NCBI GenBank assembly: GCA_963700305.1
Contig: CAVOXB010000010.1
Location: 124,001 to 188,000 of the forward strand
Origin: Desulfomonile sp963700305
GTDB lineage: Bacteria > Desulfobacterota > Desulfomonilia > Desulfomonilales > Desulfomonilaceae
Length of the DNA: 64,000 nt
Direction of reading: 5' to 3'
Under the pieces are notes generated by a model. The model made no database searches and was not told where the DNA came from. It was given only the letters and a program-made list of their open reading frames with translations. Positions 28,089 to 37,092 of this stretch are shown piece by piece (the first letter of the stretch is position 1; every line of letters starts with the position of its first letter). Made by a program: the position numbers and the translations under genes.

Positions 28089-28550
28089 TCAGAATTCCAG
28101 AACTTCATCAAGACCGGTCTTTTTCAGAATATCTCTTAACTCTTCCACCGGCGCGGGCGGTAGCGGCGATAATCCGTGATGCGCCCTCATTTCATCTAGC
28201 TGATGGACAATCATGGAACGCCCGGTTTTGGCAAGCAGCTCCAAAGCCATGCTCAACCTGCTGGGGATATTCCCTCTTCGGGCCGCGGAATTGCGCAGTG
28301 CCACCAGAAGGTCCGAAATAGGGATTTTCTGAGGGCAGCGGTCTTCACAGACGTGGCACGTGCAACACAGCCAGAGTTTTTCATCTTCAACCACTTTGTC
28401 GTGGCCAAGATTCAGGCACTTCAGAATCGTCTCTCTGGGGCCGTAGGCGGGAGCAACCTCCATTGCAGGACAAGAACCCGTGCAACGAGCGCATTGGTAG
28501 CATTCGTAAAGGTCTTCCCGACGAAAATGTTTCCAGATTTTTATAGTCAT
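28089..28550 (-). CDS. hdrC: Heterodisulfide reductase subunit C-like protein
   Basis: A 153-residue ferredoxin-like subunit with two 4Fe-4S sites: CYQCARCTGSCP (residues 17-28) and CCTCHVCEDRCP (about 62-73). In Hdr complexes it wires HdrA to HdrB. Gene order hdrA-hdrC-hdrB with short gaps (61 and 32 bases) indicates co-transcription. The length is in the normal range; the C-terminal 60 residues are helical. Confidence 0.92.
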   Translation of the reverse strand: MTIKIWKHFRREDLYECYQCARCTGSCPAMEVAPAYGPRETILKCLNLGHDKVVEDEKLWLCCTCHVCEDRCPQKIPISDLLVALRNSAARRGNIPSRLSMALELLAKTGRSMIVHQLDEMRAHHGLSPLPPAPVEELRDILKKTGLDEVLEF

Positions 28551-28610
28551 GTGGCTTACTCTCTTTTTGCTAAGGATTTTTGCAGTTTTTCCGCTGCTTC
28601 CTTTATTTGT

Positions 28611-30971
28611 TTAGGGTGTGAGTTTCCCCAGGCCGGCTTCCATTTCCTTGATCACCTTGGCAAACTGAGCACCTTCTGCAGCGGAAACCCAGGCCAATCT
28701 CAGGCGGTCTTTGTTAATGCCCAGTTTCTCCATACGTTTCCAGAATCGTTCCACTCTGCGGGCAGTGTTCTGGTTCGCATTATTGTAATGACAATCGGCT
28801 GGATGGCATCCGGAGACCAGAACCGCCCCGGCGCCCATTAATAAATGCTTTTTCGATCCAAGCGGAGAAACCCGTGCGGAGCACATTGTTCGGATAATCC
28901 TAACGTTATGAGGATATTGAATCCTTGAGACCCCGGCAAAATCCGCACCCGCATAAGAGCACCAGTTGCACGCGAAAGCAATGATCTTATCATGAGGGGC
29001 CGAAGCCAGAGCATCATCAATTTGGCTGACGATCTGGTCTTCAGTAAAGTGAGTCTGGTCCATCGCCCCGAATCTGCACTCCGGGACGCAGGCCCCACAG
29101 CCTTGGCACGCCGCTTCGATTACTCGGTAAAATCCCTGCTCTTTGCTTCCCTCGATCGCGTGATACGGACAAACCTTCGAGCGCACAATCCGCATGCAGT
29201 GCATTTTTGAGCATCTATCTTCGAGGTGATCGCAGGGATTTTGACCTCTCCCTTGCTCATCAGAATATTGGCTCTGGATGCGGCTGCAGAAGCCTGTGTC
29301 ACCGAATCCTTAATATCTTTCGGACCCTCCGCCGCACCTGCGAGAAACACGCCACCGGTGGTGGTGTCAACGGGCCTGAGTTTCGGATGGGCTTCCATGT
29401 AAAAGCCGTCGGTGTCAGTGGACAGATTCAACAATCGCTGGATCTTTTCCAGCATCCTTATGCGGTTTGATTCCGACGGAGAGTATCACCATGTCCATCC
29501 TGTAGCGTAGTGGTCTCCGAGCAAGAGTGTTTTCTCCGAGCAGAGTAAGATCGCCTGTATCGATGTCCTCGATGATTTCACCGGGAATACCCCGAATAAA
29601 AGTCACGCCTTCTCGGCGAGCCCTCTGGAAGAGGTCTTCAAAACCTTTGCCAAAAGCCCGAATATCAATGTAAAAAACGTAAATCTCAGTGTCCGGCCAG
29701 TGCTCTTTTATGAGGAGAGCGTCTTTCACCGTGTTCATACAGCACACGTTGCTGCAATACGGGTTGCTGCGCTTGCTCCTGGAACCTATGCATTGAAGAA
29801 AAGCGACTTTCTGTGGTCGTTTCCGGTCGGAAGGCCGTATCAGTTCTCCGCCGGAGGGGCCGCCCGCGTTAATGAGGCGCTCGAATTCCAGCGTCGTTAT
29901 AACATTGGGAAATTTGCCATAACCCAACTCAGTCAACGCAGTGGGATCGTACACGTCCACGCCGGTTGCAACCACTATCGTCCCCACATCAATGTCCAGG
30001 ACCTCATCTTTGTCAGCGAAATCTATGCACTTGTGGGAGCACGCCTGAAAGCATCTATCGCAAGCCACTATCCCGGAATTATTCAGACAGCGATCCATAT
30101 CAACCAGGAAAGTGGATGGTACAGCCTGTGCGAACGGCATGTAAATCGCATGACGGATAGAAAGTCCCGCGTTGAACTCATCCGGGGCAAGCTGAGGACA
30201 CGCCTTGATACAATCGCCGCAGGCAGTGCAATTCTTGGTGACGTACCTGGCTTTCTTGAGCACCTTGACCTTGAAATTCCCGATATGACCCTGAACGTCC
30301 TCAACCTCTGAGAGCGTAAGCAACACGATATTAGGGTGCCTGCCTACTTCACTCATCTTCGGCGCGAGAATGCAAATGGAACAGTCCATAGTGGGAAAAG
30401 TCTTGTCTATTTGCGCCATTCGACCGCCGATACTACCAGTGCGCTCCACCAAATAGACTTTATAACCTGCGTCAGCCATATCCAGCGCAGCCTGAATCCC
30501 GGCAACACCCCCTCCGATCACCATCGCCTTGCGAGCCACAGGGACCGTAACCTCGAACTGAGGCATCAGCCTAGCAGCCCTGTTCACTGCCATTGCCACC
30601 AGATCCTTTGCCTTTTCAGTGGCTGCGTCATTGTCGTGAAGGTGAACCCAGGAACAGTGCTCACGGATATTGGCCATCTCCAGGAGGTAGGGATTGAGTC
30701 CGGCGCTTTCGCATGCGGCTCTGAACGTAGGCTCGTGGAGCCGGGGAGTGCATGAAGCTACAACAACTCGGTTTAGTTGGTGTTCTCGGATGTCGTGCTT
30801 AATCTGTTCCTGGCCAGGTTCAGAGCAGGTGTAAAGCGAATCCTTAGCAAGAACCACTCCAGACAGTTGACGAGCGTACTCGGCCACTTCCTCACAGCGA
30901 ACCGTTCCGCCAATATTCTTTCCGCAGTGGCAGACGTAAACGCCGATCCGCATACCGTTCAAATCAGCCAT
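28611..30971 (-). CDS. hdrA: HdrA-MvhD fusion, electron-bifurcating flavoprotein (frame broken twice)
   Basis: The repaired product has about 786 residues. The N-terminal HdrA part has VYVCHCGKNIGG, VVASCTPRLHEPTFR, a FAD site GGGVAGIQAALDMAD, and several 4Fe-4S motifs (CTACGDCIKACP; CDRCFQACSH; CTACGLCARKVCP; CQGCGACVPEC). The C-terminal 140 residues are MvhD/FlpD-like (AFACNWCSYAGAD, MCSARVSP, GCHPADCHY, a 2Fe-2S site). This fusion bridges hydrogenase-, formate- or NADH-type donors to HdrA. Breaks: an extra base near 29452 and a missing A near 29179, whose repair restores the perfect CxxCxxCxxxCP motif. ATG 30971 is preferred over TTG 30995. Confidence 0.88.
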
Positions 30972-31102
30972 TATTGCTTCGCTTTTTTCTTTCAATTACC
31001 AGTTTCCTCCAGCAAATCCCTCTCGAAAGTCCGTGCGACGATTGGTCCGATCAGGTGGACGCCTTGAGCTGCTTCAGTAGGTTTACGCCGTATTCATGAC
31101 CC

Positions 31103-31618
31103 TTATCGAACGCGGAGACATTCGAGTTCCTCGGTCCCGGGCGGAATCGAAGCCAACACTGACTTCTTCAAGGATTCGTACGAGACCACCCCGCCTAACG
31201 CGCCGACAGCTCCAAGCATGACAATGTTGGCCACAATCTTCTTGCCCATTTCCTCCGCGATGCGTGTGGCAGGGACTCTGTATACCGTCACGTCCGCTGG
31301 ATCATCTTTCAGGCTGACAAGGTCTTTGTCCAAAATCAGCGTGCCGCCGGCAGCAAGCGAGGAACCGTATGTAACCCAAGCCCCCTGGCTCATGATCACC
31401 AGCAGCGTAGGTTTCCCAACCTTAGGATAATGAACCGCCTGCGTTGAGATGACCACGTCAGCGCTGCAGGAACCCCCGCGGGCTTCCGGGCCGTAGCTTT
31501 GAGTAAATACGGCATTCCTATTCTCGAAGAGGGACGCTGCTTTTCCAAGAATGTGCCCAGATAAAATGATTCCCTGACCACCGAAACCTGCGAGCCTGAT
31601 TTCTTGCTTTTCACTCAT
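31103..31618 (-). CDS. korC: 2-oxoacid:ferredoxin oxidoreductase gamma subunit
   Basis: A 171-residue subunit. It starts EIRLAGFGGQGIILSGHILGKAA, the typical gamma-subunit nucleotide-like fold, with YGPEARGGSCSADVVIS, also diagnostic. The ATG overlaps the stop of korB (ATGA at 31615-31618), so translation is coupled. With KorA, KorB and KorD it makes the four-subunit enzyme that decarboxylates a 2-oxoacid such as 2-oxoglutarate to acyl-CoA and reduces ferredoxin. Confidence 0.92.
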   Translation of the reverse strand: MSEKQEIRLAGFGGQGIILSGHILGKAASLFENRNAVFTQSYGPEARGGSCSADVVISTQAVHYPKVGKPTLLVIMSQGAWVTYGSSLAAGGTLILDKDLVSLKDDPADVTVYRVPATRIAEEMGKKIVANIVMLGAVGALGGVVSYESLKKSVLASIPPGTEELECLRVR

Positions 31619-32539
31619 GCGGCTTTGCCCTTATCCTTGCCTTTGCCTTTGGCTCGGGCTCTCGCAATTACTTTTCCGGTGTAGTTTTCCATGAAGTCCG
31701 GCCGCTCTGTGTTTACGAACGTTCCCACAATAATCTTTTCTCTCAGCCGAATTTCGGTATCCCTCAAATCCGCACCGTTTCGGATCTCGGACATTTCTCT
31801 GTAATAGCGCATCTCTTCCAGCCCTGACCCTAGTTTATTGGGCCTACCATAACCGGTCGGACACGGTGTTATGGCTTCAATGAATGTGAAGCCCTTCTTG
31901 TCCAGGCTTTGGGTTATGGAATGAACAAGCTGCCTGGGATGGAACGTGGTCCAACGGGCCACGTAAATCGCTCCTGCGGCGTGTGCAAGATATGGCAAAT
32001 TAAATCCGGGTTCCGCGTTTCCAAGCGGAGTAGTCGATGTGCGTCGCCTCCAAGGGAGTTGTGGGTGCAGCCTGACCTCCGGTCATGCCGAAATTGAAGT
32101 TGTTCACGCACAATACCTTCAGGTTCACGTTGCGTCGAGCTGCATGTATCAGGTGGTTACCGCCGATGGCAAACAAGTCGCCATCACCTGAAAAAACAGT
32201 AATATGCAGGTCAGGCTTAGCCAGAGACAGGCCTGTGGCGAAAGGGATCGCACGACCGTGAGTAGTATGATACGTGTCCATGTCCAGGTAACCTGCGACT
32301 CGGCCTGTGCATCCTATTCCCGACACTACTGCGCACTGATCCGCGGACAAGCCCTTCCGCCTCATACCTTCTATGAAACAGGTCACGACCACGCCCAGAC
32401 CGCATCCCGGACACCAGATATGAGGAATACGACCTGGTTTGAGGTACTTGTCGTCCGGATGAAGCCCGTGATCTTTCTGAATGATTTCTTGTGCAGCCTC
32501 TTTGTCAAACGGGACAATTTCTCTGAGTTTTACCTTCAT
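31615..32539 (-). CDS. korB: 2-oxoacid:ferredoxin oxidoreductase beta subunit (frame broken)
   Basis: About 307 residues binding thiamine diphosphate and a 4Fe-4S cluster. WCPGCGLGVV, SGIGCTGRVAGY, THGRAIPFATGL, and the TPP motif FSGDGDLFAIGGNHLIHAARRN...NNFNFGMTGGQAAPTTP are all present. One extra base near 32037 (ACGCACATCG) puts the conserved TSTTPLGNAEPGFNLPYLAHAAGA out of frame; removing it gives a continuous chain into the basic lysine-rich tail (AKGKGKDKGKAA). Overlaps korC by four bases. A 400-base spacer separates it from korA. Confidence 0.89.
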
Positions 32540-32942
32540 GAATGCTCCAAAACAGCGAAGAATTTCGTGCCGCAGGTCAGACTGGAGATTGTCGTTCCCG
32601 GGCTCCGCTTCATAGGCGCTAACTTATTCCCCATCTTGCCTTCTGTTCCGGAGGAACAGTGGATAAAAGGCCGGCCATTTATGGCCGGTTAATGGGAAAC
32701 TAAGGAATTTCCTAGTCCCTCCGGGACTAATAGTCCGTTTCGGTTGCTTTCCCGGCAATAAATTGCCGGGCTATTATCTAACGTCCGGGACTGAAGAGAC
32801 CGGTAGCTAAAGTCAATCTGTTCAGTTATCCGGAAGCACACCTTTTTGGTGGGCAGGCTTTCCAGCCTGCCGATCCTGAAAAAGCTAATAATGGCAGGCT
32901 GGAAAGCCTGCCCCACATGAGGCAGAGCCTCGGAAGATGAGA
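32540..32942. other. Spacer inside the kor group
   Basis: About 400 bases between korA and korB, unusual inside such an operon. It contains several short dyads (GGCCGG...CCGGCC near 32672-32690, CCCGGCAA...TTGCCGGG near 32753-32772, GTCCCTCCGGGAC near 32716-32728) and a family A repeat at 32848-32916. This looks like an accumulation site for palindromic elements that split an older operon. No coding frame is convincing. Confidence 0.6.
32848..32916. repeat. Dispersed palindromic repeat, family A
   Basis: Left arm 32848-32871 and right arm 32893-32916 are near-perfect complements, each with the inner hairpin of family A; the 21-base centre (ATCCTGAAAAAGCTAATAAT, then one more base) is of the same length as at 4051-4119. 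Confidence 0.85.
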
Positions 32943-34091
32943 TTAGAAATACTCCATTACAGCGTCTTCTATCTCCTCCGGCGTGTGAATGGATCCGCCC
33001 ATGAGTGCCATCAGCACAACTTCGGCGTTGCCTTGGGCAGTTCTTTCTACCTCGTAAGCCACCTGACCGTAATTGATTTCCGGAACGATAAATGCTTTCA
33101 CCTGTTTTGCAAGTTGTCTTATAATATTCGACGGAAACGGCCAGATCGTAATCAAACGAAGTAAACCTGCCTTGATGCCTCTGCCTCTTAGGTCTTCCAC
33201 TGCCTGGCGAGCCACCCTTGAAGTGCATCCGTACGCCACCACCGCGACCTCTGCATCGTCCAGGAACACTGAATCCACGCGAATGATCTTGTCCGCGTTT
33301 TTTCCAATTTTATCCACAATGTGTCTGATATTTCGTTCTTGCACGATATCGGTAATCACCGGGTAACCGCGTTCGTCGTGAGTCAGGCCGGTAACGTGCA
33401 CGTGATATCCCTGACCCGCAGCAGCCATTGGCGAAGGCATCGGGCCATTGAAATCAAACGGCAGATAATCTTCTTTCCGAGACTGAGGTTTGCAGCGTTC
33501 CACGATTTTCAATTTTTCCCGAGGCGGAATGATGACTTTTTCTGTCATGTGGCCCACAACCTCATCGCCCAGAACGAAAACCGGCTGTCTATAAATCTCG
33601 GAAAGATTGAAAGCGTCGACAGTAAAATCAAAACACTCCTGAGGAGAGGCTGGCGCAAGGGCTATGCAACCATAATCCCCATGAGATCCCCAACGAGCCT
33701 GCATTACGTCCGCCTGGCCCACCAGAGTTGGAAGACCCGTTGAAGGGCCGCCTCGCTGGATGTTCACAACTACGCACGGGGTCTCGGTCATCATTCCGAG
33801 CCCGATGTTTTCCATCATAAGCGAAAAACCCGGGCCGGAAGTGGAAGTCATGGATTTGACCCCACCCCACGAAGCCCCGAGGATCGCAGCCATGGACGCA
33901 ATCTCGTCTTCCATCTGAATGAAGACGCCGCTGATCTGCGGAAGCCGCCGTGCCATACGTTCAGCGACTTCTGTGGCTGGAGTGATAGGATAACCTGCAA
34001 AAAAACGGCATCCTGCAGCTATTCCGCCTTCCGCGCATGCTGCGTCGCCGTGAATGAAGTGTTCACCGGTCAAAACGTCTTTGTCCGCCAT
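32943..34091 (-). CDS. korA: 2-oxoacid:ferredoxin oxidoreductase alpha subunit
   Basis: A 382-residue subunit. Signature parts: GDAACAEGGIAAGCRFFAGYPITPATEVAE, MEDEIASMAAILGASWGGVKSMTSTSGPGFSLM, and RGGPSTGLPT. These place it in the separate alpha chain of the four-subunit Kor type. ATG 34091 is used rather than the TTG one codon upstream. It follows korD by 59 bases and begins the catalytic genes. The substrate is most likely 2-oxoglutarate, though branched-chain 2-oxoacids cannot be excluded. Confidence 0.93.
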   Translation of the reverse strand: MADKDVLTGEHFIHGDAACAEGGIAAGCRFFAGYPITPATEVAERMARRLPQISGVFIQMEDEIASMAAILGASWGGVKSMTSTSGPGFSLMMENIGLGMMTETPCVVVNIQRGGPSTGLPTLVGQADVMQARWGSHGDYGCIALAPASPQECFDFTVDAFNLSEIYRQPVFVLGDEVVGHMTEKVIIPPREKLKIVERCKPQSRKEDYLPFDFNGPMPSPMAAAGQGYHVHVTGLTHDERGYPVITDIVQERNIRHIVDKIGKNADKIIRVDSVFLDDAEVAVVAYGCTSRVARQAVEDLRGRGIKAGLLRLITIWPFPSNIIRQLAKQVKAFIVPEINYGQVAYEVERTAQGNAEVVLMALMGGSIHTPEEIEDAVMEYF

Positions 34092-34150
34092 CAAATGATC
34101 CTAAATCCCTTTGAATTGAGATTAGTGGGAGAAATCCGCAGTAATGATAT

Positions 34151-34489
34151 TCATCGCTTCTGGTATCGCTTGTCTTTCCGGGAATAGCGAATAGTCACCT
34201 TTTGTATGTCTTCCTCAGTTATTTCCTTCGCTTCCTTCAATTCCGTGAAGATGGCGAATTCAGGGCAAATCAGGGAACACAATCCGCATTCCACGCAATC
34301 TTCAGCTTCAAGCACTACCTCGGGCGGATGATACCCTTTCGAGTTGAAGTGTTTGCTTTCCTTCAGACAGCTGTTCGGGCAGAACTCGATACAGAAACCG
34401 CATCCTTTGCAGCGATTCCATATTATGTTCACTTTCCCATGCAGGATCGTATGAGCCTCGGCGTCGAGGGGCAGGCGCCAGAATTTCAT
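34151..34489 (-). CDS. korD: 2-oxoacid:ferredoxin oxidoreductase delta (ferredoxin) subunit
   Basis: A 112-residue dicluster ferredoxin with CKGCGFCIEFCP (residues 28-39) and CVECGLCSLICP (65-76), a 4Fe-4S pair that collects electrons from the Kor enzyme. The first gene of the kor-hdr group. GGAGAGG lies five bases before the ATG. The C-terminus (ITEEDIQKVTIRYSRKDKRY) is basic. Confidence 0.9.
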   Translation of the reverse strand: MKFWRLPLDAEAHTILHGKVNIIWNRCKGCGFCIEFCPNSCLKESKHFNSKGYHPPEVVLEAEDCVECGLCSLICPEFAIFTELKEAKEITEEDIQKVTIRYSRKDKRYQKR

Positions 34490-34657
34490 TATACCTCTCC
34501 GTTCCCGGAAAACCCGGTAGCTTAAAGTATAGCCTTTTTTTAATCGGAGTCAATTCATTGAATTGATCGCCAGCAATGGAGACCAAAAGACGATAAGATA
34601 GAGAGACAGTTGGTTGGATCGATCTGATTCCTTGGCTAGAATTCTTATGTCATCGTT

Positions 34658-34692
34658 CTCGTTCCCAGCCTCAGGCAAAGGCTGGGAACGAG
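34658..34692. repeat. Perfect 13-bp hairpin upstream of korD
   Basis: CTCGTTCCCAGCC (34658-34670), a nine-base loop, and GGCTGGGAACGAG (34680-34692) are perfect complements. It lies in the 240-base spacer between korD and the downstream-facing end of the lipoprotein gene, in a position where it could end transcription from the lipoprotein gene. The string is of the dispersed-repeat kind. Confidence 0.65.
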
Positions 34693-34731
34693 GAATCGTC
34701 GTCAAAGAACAAGTGAAAAGCACGTCCTTGA

Positions 34732-35518
34732 TCAGAATCCGGCCTCGCCGGGTTTCTTTCCGCAAGCTTTGATTACCTCATTTCGCTTGTTGATAAGGCT
34801 AAATACGCTATTGTCATGGAGTTTGTCCCACGATCTATTAACTTCGTTGACCCACGCTTCGGCTGACTTCACAGCCTTTTCTGGAGCTCCCTTCATTCGG
34901 GGAGCGTACTCTTGTTTGACAGCTTCGAGTAATTTCGTGCGCTGCTCTCCTTTATGTTCCCTGACGATGGCTTCGCTCTTCTTCATGAATGCAAGGACCG
35001 CCTCGCACGGGTCCAGACCTTCGAGCGGTTTAGGGACCATTTCTTGTACTTGTCGTTCTCGGGTCGCGTCGATGTCTGCCTGTGATGATCGCCCCGCTTG
35101 GGCTGCATCAGTTGCGCGTTTCTTCAGCTCTTCGATGTCGCGCTCGAGGTCACCCTTCTGTCGTTTCAGCTGGGTCAATTCGTCCTGAAGCTCGTTATTT
35201 CTCTTTTTGAGCCTGCCATTTTCTTCTTCCAGAGACTTGCCGGACTTCTTCAGTTCCGCCATGTCTCTCCGCAACTCGGCGCTCTTTTCAGAAAAATCCT
35301 TCAGCTCCGAATTCAATCGCGCCTTTTTCTTTGTCCAGACCTGCCGATAGATCATTCAAGTTTTTTATCTCGGCGCTCAGCTTTTCAATCTGTTGCTTTG
35401 CGTTTTCCAGGTCTTGTTTGTAGGTTCCGCATCCTGAAACCATTGCAACAGCGATGGCCAAAACCATAGCCTTGGATAGAAAAGAGACGACTACGCGTAA
35501 TCTCATCTGACCTCCCAT
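34732..35518 (-). CDS. Coiled-coil lipoprotein (frame broken)
   Basis: About 260 residues. A signal peptide ends with lipobox VSGC (cysteine near residue 32), then a long heptad-patterned coiled coil of about 110 residues (AKQQIEKLSAEIKNLND ... LKRQKGDLERDIEELKKRA), and a helical C-terminal region with DPCEAVLAFMKKSEAIV and SWDKLHDNSVFSLINKRNEVI. One extra A in an AAAAA run near 35322 separates the signal-peptide frame from the rest; repair gives LDKEKARLNSEL. Both ATG 35518 and ATG 35506 have good ribosome binding sites. Resembles envelope-spanning or trimeric stalk lipoproteins, with no specific family recognised. Confidence 0.78.
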
Positions 35519-35712
35519 ATTGGTTCCTCCGCAAACTGATAGAATAGGCGCCACGGTCTGACAAATCGGCGGCATTTGATTATGAGAATCTATTACTCTC
35601 TCTCCCGCCTATCATGTTGTCCGGATCGCTTCCCCTGATATCTTCCATCTGAGGGGTTTAAAAACACGGGCAGCATCTGTAACTTGGACCTGTCCGCGGG
35701 TTTTGGGCCACG

Positions 35713-35746
35713 ATGCTGACGATGCGTAAACGCATCTGTCCAGCAT
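35713..35746. promoter_or_regulatory. Candidate operator upstream of the first RND pump
   Basis: GATGCGTAAACGCATC (35721-35736) is a perfect 16-base dyad with outer arms ATGCTG (35713-35718) and CAGCAT (35741-35746). It sits in the 380-base space between the divergent lipoprotein and pump genes and 150 bases before the adaptor. TetR-type pump repressors bind such sites, but no such gene is nearby. Confidence 0.4.
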
Positions 35747-35898
35747 ACCCGAGCGTTCTCACAGAATCCAGAGACTGTTTGTGCTCTTGTCAGAAAACCG
35801 TACGTAAAACAAAACTCCGTTTTGGGAATATTGACTTTGTTGTGAAAAGTGGCATTTTGGGTCATACCTGATTCCAATAGAGATGGGGAGTCTGTTCC

Positions 35899-37080
35899 AT
35901 GAGCACATTGAGATCACCGGCCGGCATCATCCTTATTGTCCTATTTTCCTTGAATGTTCTCGGTTGCGGTAAGAAATCTGAAACCGTGACTCCTCCTCCA
36001 CCTGAGGTCATTGTCAGTAATCCCTTGAAAAAAGAAGTGACCCAATTCCTGGAGTTCACTGGGACCACAGCCGCATTGGAATTTGTTGAAATAAGAGCGC
36101 GGGTCGAAGGATGGCTGGACAGCGTGCATTTTCAACCGGGATCTCGAGTCAAGAAAGGGGATCTGCTTTTCGTCATAGATCCGAGGCCATTCCAGGCACA
36201 GGCCGATCAGAGCGAGGCTGATCTTAAAGGAAAGCAGGCAGATCTCCAGTTGAAGCAGGCAAATCTCAAGCGGGCCCAACAGCTGCTCTCCTCGGCCTCA
36301 ATCAGCCAACTGCAATACGATATTAACAATGCTGATGAGGCAGTCGCCTTGGCTCAGGTCGGCATCGCAAAAGCCAATATGGAAAAAGCAAAGCTCGATC
36401 TCGCGTACACACGTTTGACCGCTCCCACCAGCGGGCGTATCAGCCGTAACCTGGTGGATGTAGGGAACCTTGTGGGAGCCAAGGACAAGACGCTGTTGAC
36501 CGAAATTGTAAACGACGATTCGATCTACGTCTATTTCGATGTCAGCGAGCGGGACTTACTCATGCTCATGAGAAAATGGCCCAAGATAGACACTGAAAGC
36601 CCTTCGGACAAGGATAAACCTCCAGCCTATCTCCAATTGGCGGATGAGACCGGTTATCCGCACGAAGGGAAAGTCGATTTTTCAGAGTCTCGGGTTGATC
36701 CAAGTACAGGCACTTTAAGGGTCCGTGCAATTTTCTCGAACGACAAGCACGTTCTTGTTTCCGGACTCTTCGGTCGCGTTCGCGTGCCCATTGAGCAAAA
36801 GCAGGCCCTCCTCGTACCAGAGCTCGGAGTAGGTATTAGCCAGGCGGGAAGATATGTTCTCGTCGTAAACAAGGATAAAATAGTCGAGCAGCGACTCGTC
36901 AAGACCGGTCAGCTTGAAGGAACCCTTCGAGTTATTGAGGATGGACTTTCCAAAGATGAATTAGTGGTGATCAATGCCATCCAACGGGCAAGGCCGGGTG
37001 CGAAAGTCAGCCCCAAGGAATCGGCCATCTCTCCGGCACCTCAGGCCTCCGAAAAGGCGGCTCCATCTTCTGCGAAGTAG
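35899..37080 (+). CDS. RND efflux periplasmic adaptor (MexA/AcrA-like lipoprotein)
   Basis: A 393-residue membrane-fusion protein with lipoprotein signal (lipobox LGC, cysteine near residue 23). Residues 55-100 form the lipoyl half (VRARVEGWLDSVHFQPGSRVKKGDLLFVIDPRPFQA), followed by a coiled hairpin, a second lipoyl half (AYTRLTAPTSGRISRNLVDVGNLVG) and beta-barrel/MP domains. A proline- and serine-rich tail ends the protein. It is 12 bases ahead of the pump gene. The substrate range cannot be read from sequence. Confidence 0.92.
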   Translation: MSTLRSPAGIILIVLFSLNVLGCGKKSETVTPPPPEVIVSNPLKKEVTQFLEFTGTTAALEFVEIRARVEGWLDSVHFQPGSRVKKGDLLFVIDPRPFQAQADQSEADLKGKQADLQLKQANLKRAQQLLSSASISQLQYDINNADEAVALAQVGIAKANMEKAKLDLAYTRLTAPTSGRISRNLVDVGNLVGAKDKTLLTEIVNDDSIYVYFDVSERDLLMLMRKWPKIDTESPSDKDKPPAYLQLADETGYPHEGKVDFSESRVDPSTGTLRVRAIFSNDKHVLVSGLFGRVRVPIEQKQALLVPELGVGISQAGRYVLVVNKDKIVEQRLVKTGQLEGTLRVIEDGLSKDELVVINAIQRARPGAKVSPKESAISPAPQASEKAAPSSAK

Positions 37081-37092
37081 TGGAGGAACACT

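Noticed and set aside
29700..30311. 203-residue open frame on the plus strand
   Set aside because: Antisense to hdrA, where cysteine motifs prove the minus-strand reading.
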